From Breviolum minutum Mf 1.05b.01 (lineage: Eukaryota; Sar; Dinophyceae; Suessiales; Symbiodiniaceae): 64,000 nt of DNA. The stretch covers positions 111,772 to 175,771 of the forward strand of contig DF239658.1 in assembly GCA_000507305.1 (NCBI GenBank). The letters are read 5' to 3'. The notes beneath the pieces were generated by a model, which saw nothing but the letters and a program-made list of their open reading frames with translations, was not told the origin of the DNA and did not search any database. How positions within the stretch are numbered: the first letter of the stretch is position 1; every line of letters starts with the position of its first letter. Of this stretch, positions 60,349 to 64,000 are shown in pieces. A program made the position numbers and the translations under genes.

Positions 60349-63300
60349 TCACCCCAACGGCGCCTGATTGAAGGTGCTCTGTGAAGCATCCGCTGCAGGG
60401 AACTCCGCCCCTGGTGGCACATCGCCCAGCTGCTTCATGATGCTGGTGGCTGCCGCAATCATGGAGGATGCATCTCCAGCATTGGCCGGGACAATGATGG
60501 TATTCGACTTCCTGGCCATCTCCTCAAATTTGAAAGCTTGGAAGGGGGACTGGTGGCTGATCACTAGTAGCTTCACTTGAAACCCTGAGTTGTGTCAAGA
60601 AGAGACCTGCTTCTTGAAGATCAACCTATAAAATCGGGGTTTCCATTTCAAGGGGGTACCTCGCTGGCAGGGACAAAGAGAACATCTTCTCTGGAGACCA
60701 TCCCCACCCATTCATCATTAACATTCATTAACATCACCTTTCTTCATTGATTGTTTCTTTTTTACCACTTACCCGAAAAGATGCCACCATGTGCCACCCA
60801 CCAGATCCATGGTCCTTCCATGAACTCACCCATTGCTCCGCCACACGCAGATTGGCTGCTTGAAGACCTCCTGCATTGTGGGCAATGGCCGCGCTGATCA
60901 TCTCGATGCCTGTTTTCAACACGCGGGGACTTTTCGTTCCACCCCCAAGGTTTTTTTCATGGGGAAACAACCGGGGAGGGAGACGAAGGAACAAAGTTTG
61001 GCAAGGAAACTCAGTGTTTTTTAAAGGTGAGGTTCAAGTTTGACACATGGTTAAACTAGGCAAAACTCATTGAGAAATTTCAGAAATGCTTCAAAATGGG
61101 GGAGAGGTGAGAACAACTGGGCAGTATTTTTTTTCAAAATTCCTGAGTTTACCTCTCTAATGCCTTGATATTCTGAAAGGCACTGTCCCAATTACCAAAC
61201 TCACCTTGATGATGAATAATAATTACAGGAGTAAACTACTGAATTTACCCATTAAAGTTATGTAAGCTTTTGGCTGTTAGCCAATATATAGTTGTAGGGT
61301 ATTCGAAAACGCAGTGATCAAGTCAACCCACCCTCATCACCAGGCCCTCCTCACCTGCGGCTGTAGCCTTGGCCCGTTCCGTGATCACGGCCGCATCACC
61401 CTTGGCCTGGAGCTGGGCTGCTTCCATCTTGCCTGGCTATAAAAAAGAATGTTTCACCCTATACCCTGAACCAACACCCAACATGGAACCAACCAAATCT
61501 ATCCAAATCTCAACTCCAATCAAAACCATCCAGGTTCCTCAACCACCCTGGAGACCTTGTGCCAAATTCACTTCGCTTTGGCGATCCCCTTCACTCTGCA
61601 AAACCTCGGCCCTTCGCCGGCGCTCTGCTTCGGCCTCCATCTCCATGGCCTGATCAACGGGGAACTCAACGAGGGGAGCACGGACCCCGTCCGTCACCCC
61701 ATCCGTTGCGGCCTGCTTGATGGAGGCCGGAGGGATGATATCCTGGATGAGCAAAAACAGTTTTTTGACATTTCTGCTGCATCAAAGTGAGGGACTCTGA
61801 AAACATCATTTACGTATCAAAGTGCGGCCCTGTTTTCCACATCAAGGTGAACAAGACACATCTTTTGCAGCGTGATACACCTCAATCACTGGAAACAACC
61901 GAACTGGCACCCCATACGCACTGCACAGGTCCCGAATCTCGTAGCGTAGCACTTCAATGCCCCACGCGTGAGCTGCCACGTTCACCGCATGCACAATAGC
62001 CTTGGGAAAGTGGGAAATGAACAAGACACGTTTGTGCTCAGGGGGATAGTCTCTACCAAGCGTTGGTGCTTGTTGTCTGTGTGCTTCTGCATTACACTTG
62101 CACATGCACACTGCACGGCGCTGTTAATGACTCTAGTGGGCCCGTATAAGAGTATCTTCCAGGCAGCAAACATGACAATACTACTAGTCCAACAGGAACA
62201 TCATTCCTGTAAGGTCTACAGTGTCAAACCAATGCATCCACAACCACACACGGGGCTTGACATTACGACATTACCAACATGTGTAGAACGAACTCCCAAC
62301 ATCTACAAAGATTCGGATACACTATCAACAAAACAACTCATGTGGCTGTTTTTGCTGGTAGGTCAATGACAGTTCTTCGAACCATCTTCCAAGAAATTTC
62401 TACCATCCCACGTTTTGGAACCAGCAGTGCATCAATTGAATGGGCCGGGTCACGCCAACTTTACATGTGGCGGCGCAAGCGACCCCCACCATCAAAACAC
62501 CAACTGGTTTTAAGACCCGAACTTGATTCATGGCATCGCGCTCTTCAAAGGTCCTGTGAAAAAGCCAAAGCTCTCGGCAAGCAAAAAAGGCGTAGTTATT
62601 CTGGCTAGTCCAGAAACATCCAGGAAACTAGTCTGCACTAAACCATGTGGCCGTTGAAAAAGACTTGAAGGGATGTCTTTGCACGCAACCATGGCAACCG
62701 TCCTATCCAAGGTCATCTTTCCAATCTCCGAGCGCATGGAGGTCTGTGCCAGTTGCGTCACTGCAAAAAAGGGATCATGAACGCCGTAGGAGGCCTGCGC
62801 GACCCGAAAAAGGATCTTGAAGGACAAGGTTTCATAGGCTGTAAAAAAGAAGGCAGCTGGGCGACAAAGGTAACCCGTGGCAATTATAAGGAAGCTTTGG
62901 AAATGAAACTGGACAAAATAAGACCACAGGTGTGGGCGTTTTTCACCAAAATGGTTTGTAACCGGATTGATTTGTCATTCGATACGAGCTTTGGAAACTA
63001 GGAAACCACGAATTTATGGCAGTCTTCAACCCTGCAATTTCGTTCCCGCCTGGTAAGCATCCACCACCTTCAGGTACAAGACACCGTCGATGCTGATTGT
63101 CACCTTGAATCGACACGGCCTCTCTACGTCTCTACGGCCCTCGGAAAGATTCGCGGTATCAGTGGAGGTAGATTTTACACATCACCTTCTGTGATCCTAA
63201 GGTTTTTTTTTTCAGATAGAAAATTTCCAAACCCTTTCTCGCCCAACAAGGACCTGTTGATGTCATGGAAATCGGCGACAGCACCGAGACACGTTATCTT

Positions 63301-63967
63301 TGGTGATGGCCTGTTGGTTGGGAATGGCAATAGCTTCCTCCTTCAATGAGTGTGCATAGGCCACCCGGTCCACCTCAGCATCCCCAAACCAAACAACAAA
63401 GGAGTCAGAGGTACTTCTCTCTCTCTCTCTACAAAAATTGATATATGTATATATATATACATATAATCTTAAAAATACAAAACATATATTTTCTTCGTCT
63501 CTCTGAATCAATTCATGTACCTTATGATGTTTCTAAAATGAAAGGTTCAGTTCCATGCATCTTTCGTGAAAAAGGTTCAGCAACAGTCAGAACTGTTTTA
63601 TGGTACTACACGTGCAAAAAAAAAACTACAAAAAGAAAGCTGGATTGATAAGCTCATGAATCAGTTCTCAGGATCAGAAGTATCAAAACAAAAAAAAGGT
63701 ACCATTACCCTCAGCTTTCAAGATCTTTCCACAAAAATTCCCAACAGCTAGCAATCTTCACGGACGAACCAAGAAACCAAGGGCACCAAGAAGTGGATGC
63801 CTGGATCTAAGACCTTTTGAAACTTCCCTAGGCGTTCAATGACCCAGGCAATCTGCTGTGGCACTACCACCACACCCACATGGAAGCGCGGTGCGCTGAC
63901 TCCTAAAAGGCTCATCGGAGGGTCGTTGGGTAGTTGAAGTTTCAGCTTCAGAGGGTGATTTTGTTTC
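60349..63967 (-). CDS. STOML2: Stomatin-like protein 2 (SPFH/prohibitin family)
   Basis: SLP2 is a scaffold of the mitochondrial inner membrane that organises lipid and protease complexes. Ten exons join in phase: 63778-63967, 63293-63373, 63050-63103, 62703-62794, 62523-62553, 61932-62000, 61556-61742, 61355-61432, 60830-60909 and 60349-60549. They read [20 protein letters not shown], the SPFH core ([66 protein letters not shown]), the coiled coil ([20 protein letters not shown]), and the C-terminal [15 protein letters not shown] before a TGA. From the first ATG (63915) it is 336 residues, near the family length. The frame is open upstream to the acceptor at 63967, so the targeting peptide is probably on an exon beyond the window. 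Oddities: about 21 extra residues after DIIPP (within 61556-61742) and a coiled coil shorter than in animals. Donors are GT, GT, GC, GA, GT, GA, GT, GT, GT; the last acceptor is AG|T. Confidence 0.93.
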
Positions 63968-64000
63968 CTGCAAAATGAGCTTGCAAAATGGTGGGTTTTT

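Noticed and set aside
61968-62608. Two long + strand open frames in a row
   Set aside because: They lie over SLP2 exons 61932-62000 and 62523-62553 and the intron between them, with no splice or domain support on the + strand.

Overview
This is nuclear DNA from a dinoflagellate, most likely of the family Symbiodiniaceae. The evidence is in the gene structures. Coding sequence is broken into very short exons (about 26-225 bases). The introns use GT, GC and GA donors almost interchangeably, and nearly all acceptors read AG|G. In the 43 junctions where I could check reading phase on both sides I count 21 GT, 10 GC and 12 GA donors. Several exons encode protein modules I know mainly from Symbiodiniaceae predictions, and a 94-bp tandem repeat resembles low-complexity ORFs common in those genomes. 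I saw no rRNA, tRNA, CRISPR array, prokaryotic operon or ribosome binding site.

Every gene I could resolve lies on the minus strand, so the window looks like one unidirectional gene array, as is usual in dinoflagellates. In transcription order (high to low coordinates) it holds: (1) a stomatin-like protein 2 gene, 60349-63967, with ten phase-consistent exons and the 5' end outside the window; (2) an unrecognised protein with two C-terminal membrane segments, 55923-59792; (3) a poorly resolved exon series, 50626-55590; (4) a C2-domain protein with C-terminal membrane anchors, 44907-49836; (5) a very long EF-hand-like, coiled-coil and SH3-like repeat gene, 27879 to about 42524 or beyond; (6) two related genes ending in a CKCGCE tail, about 24479-25760 and 26491-27250; (7) scattered exons of unknown genes, 17-23 kb; (8) a complete nascent polypeptide-associated complex beta subunit gene, 12665-15175, six exons and 122 codons; (9) an unrecognised gene, about 9532-11940; (10) isolated exons at 5.9-8.8 kb; (11) a SET-domain gene at about 0.9-3.8 kb.

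The genes do not form one pathway. They cover mitochondrial membrane organisation (SLP2), nascent-chain handling at the ribosome (NAC), lipid or calcium-linked membrane attachment (C2 protein), possible protein methylation (SET), and lineage-specific coiled-coil proteins of unknown role.

The non-coding DNA is rich in structure: microsatellites, a family of roughly 90-110-bp terminal-inverted-repeat elements (one certainly inside an intron), a second 250-bp inverted-repeat element sitting between an 8-bp degenerate repeat array and a 94-bp tandem array, a 71-bp near-perfect inverted repeat, and a 395-bp tandem duplication that includes coding-like sequence. Exon models were assembled by eye from splice signals, reading phase and family resemblance; no search was run.
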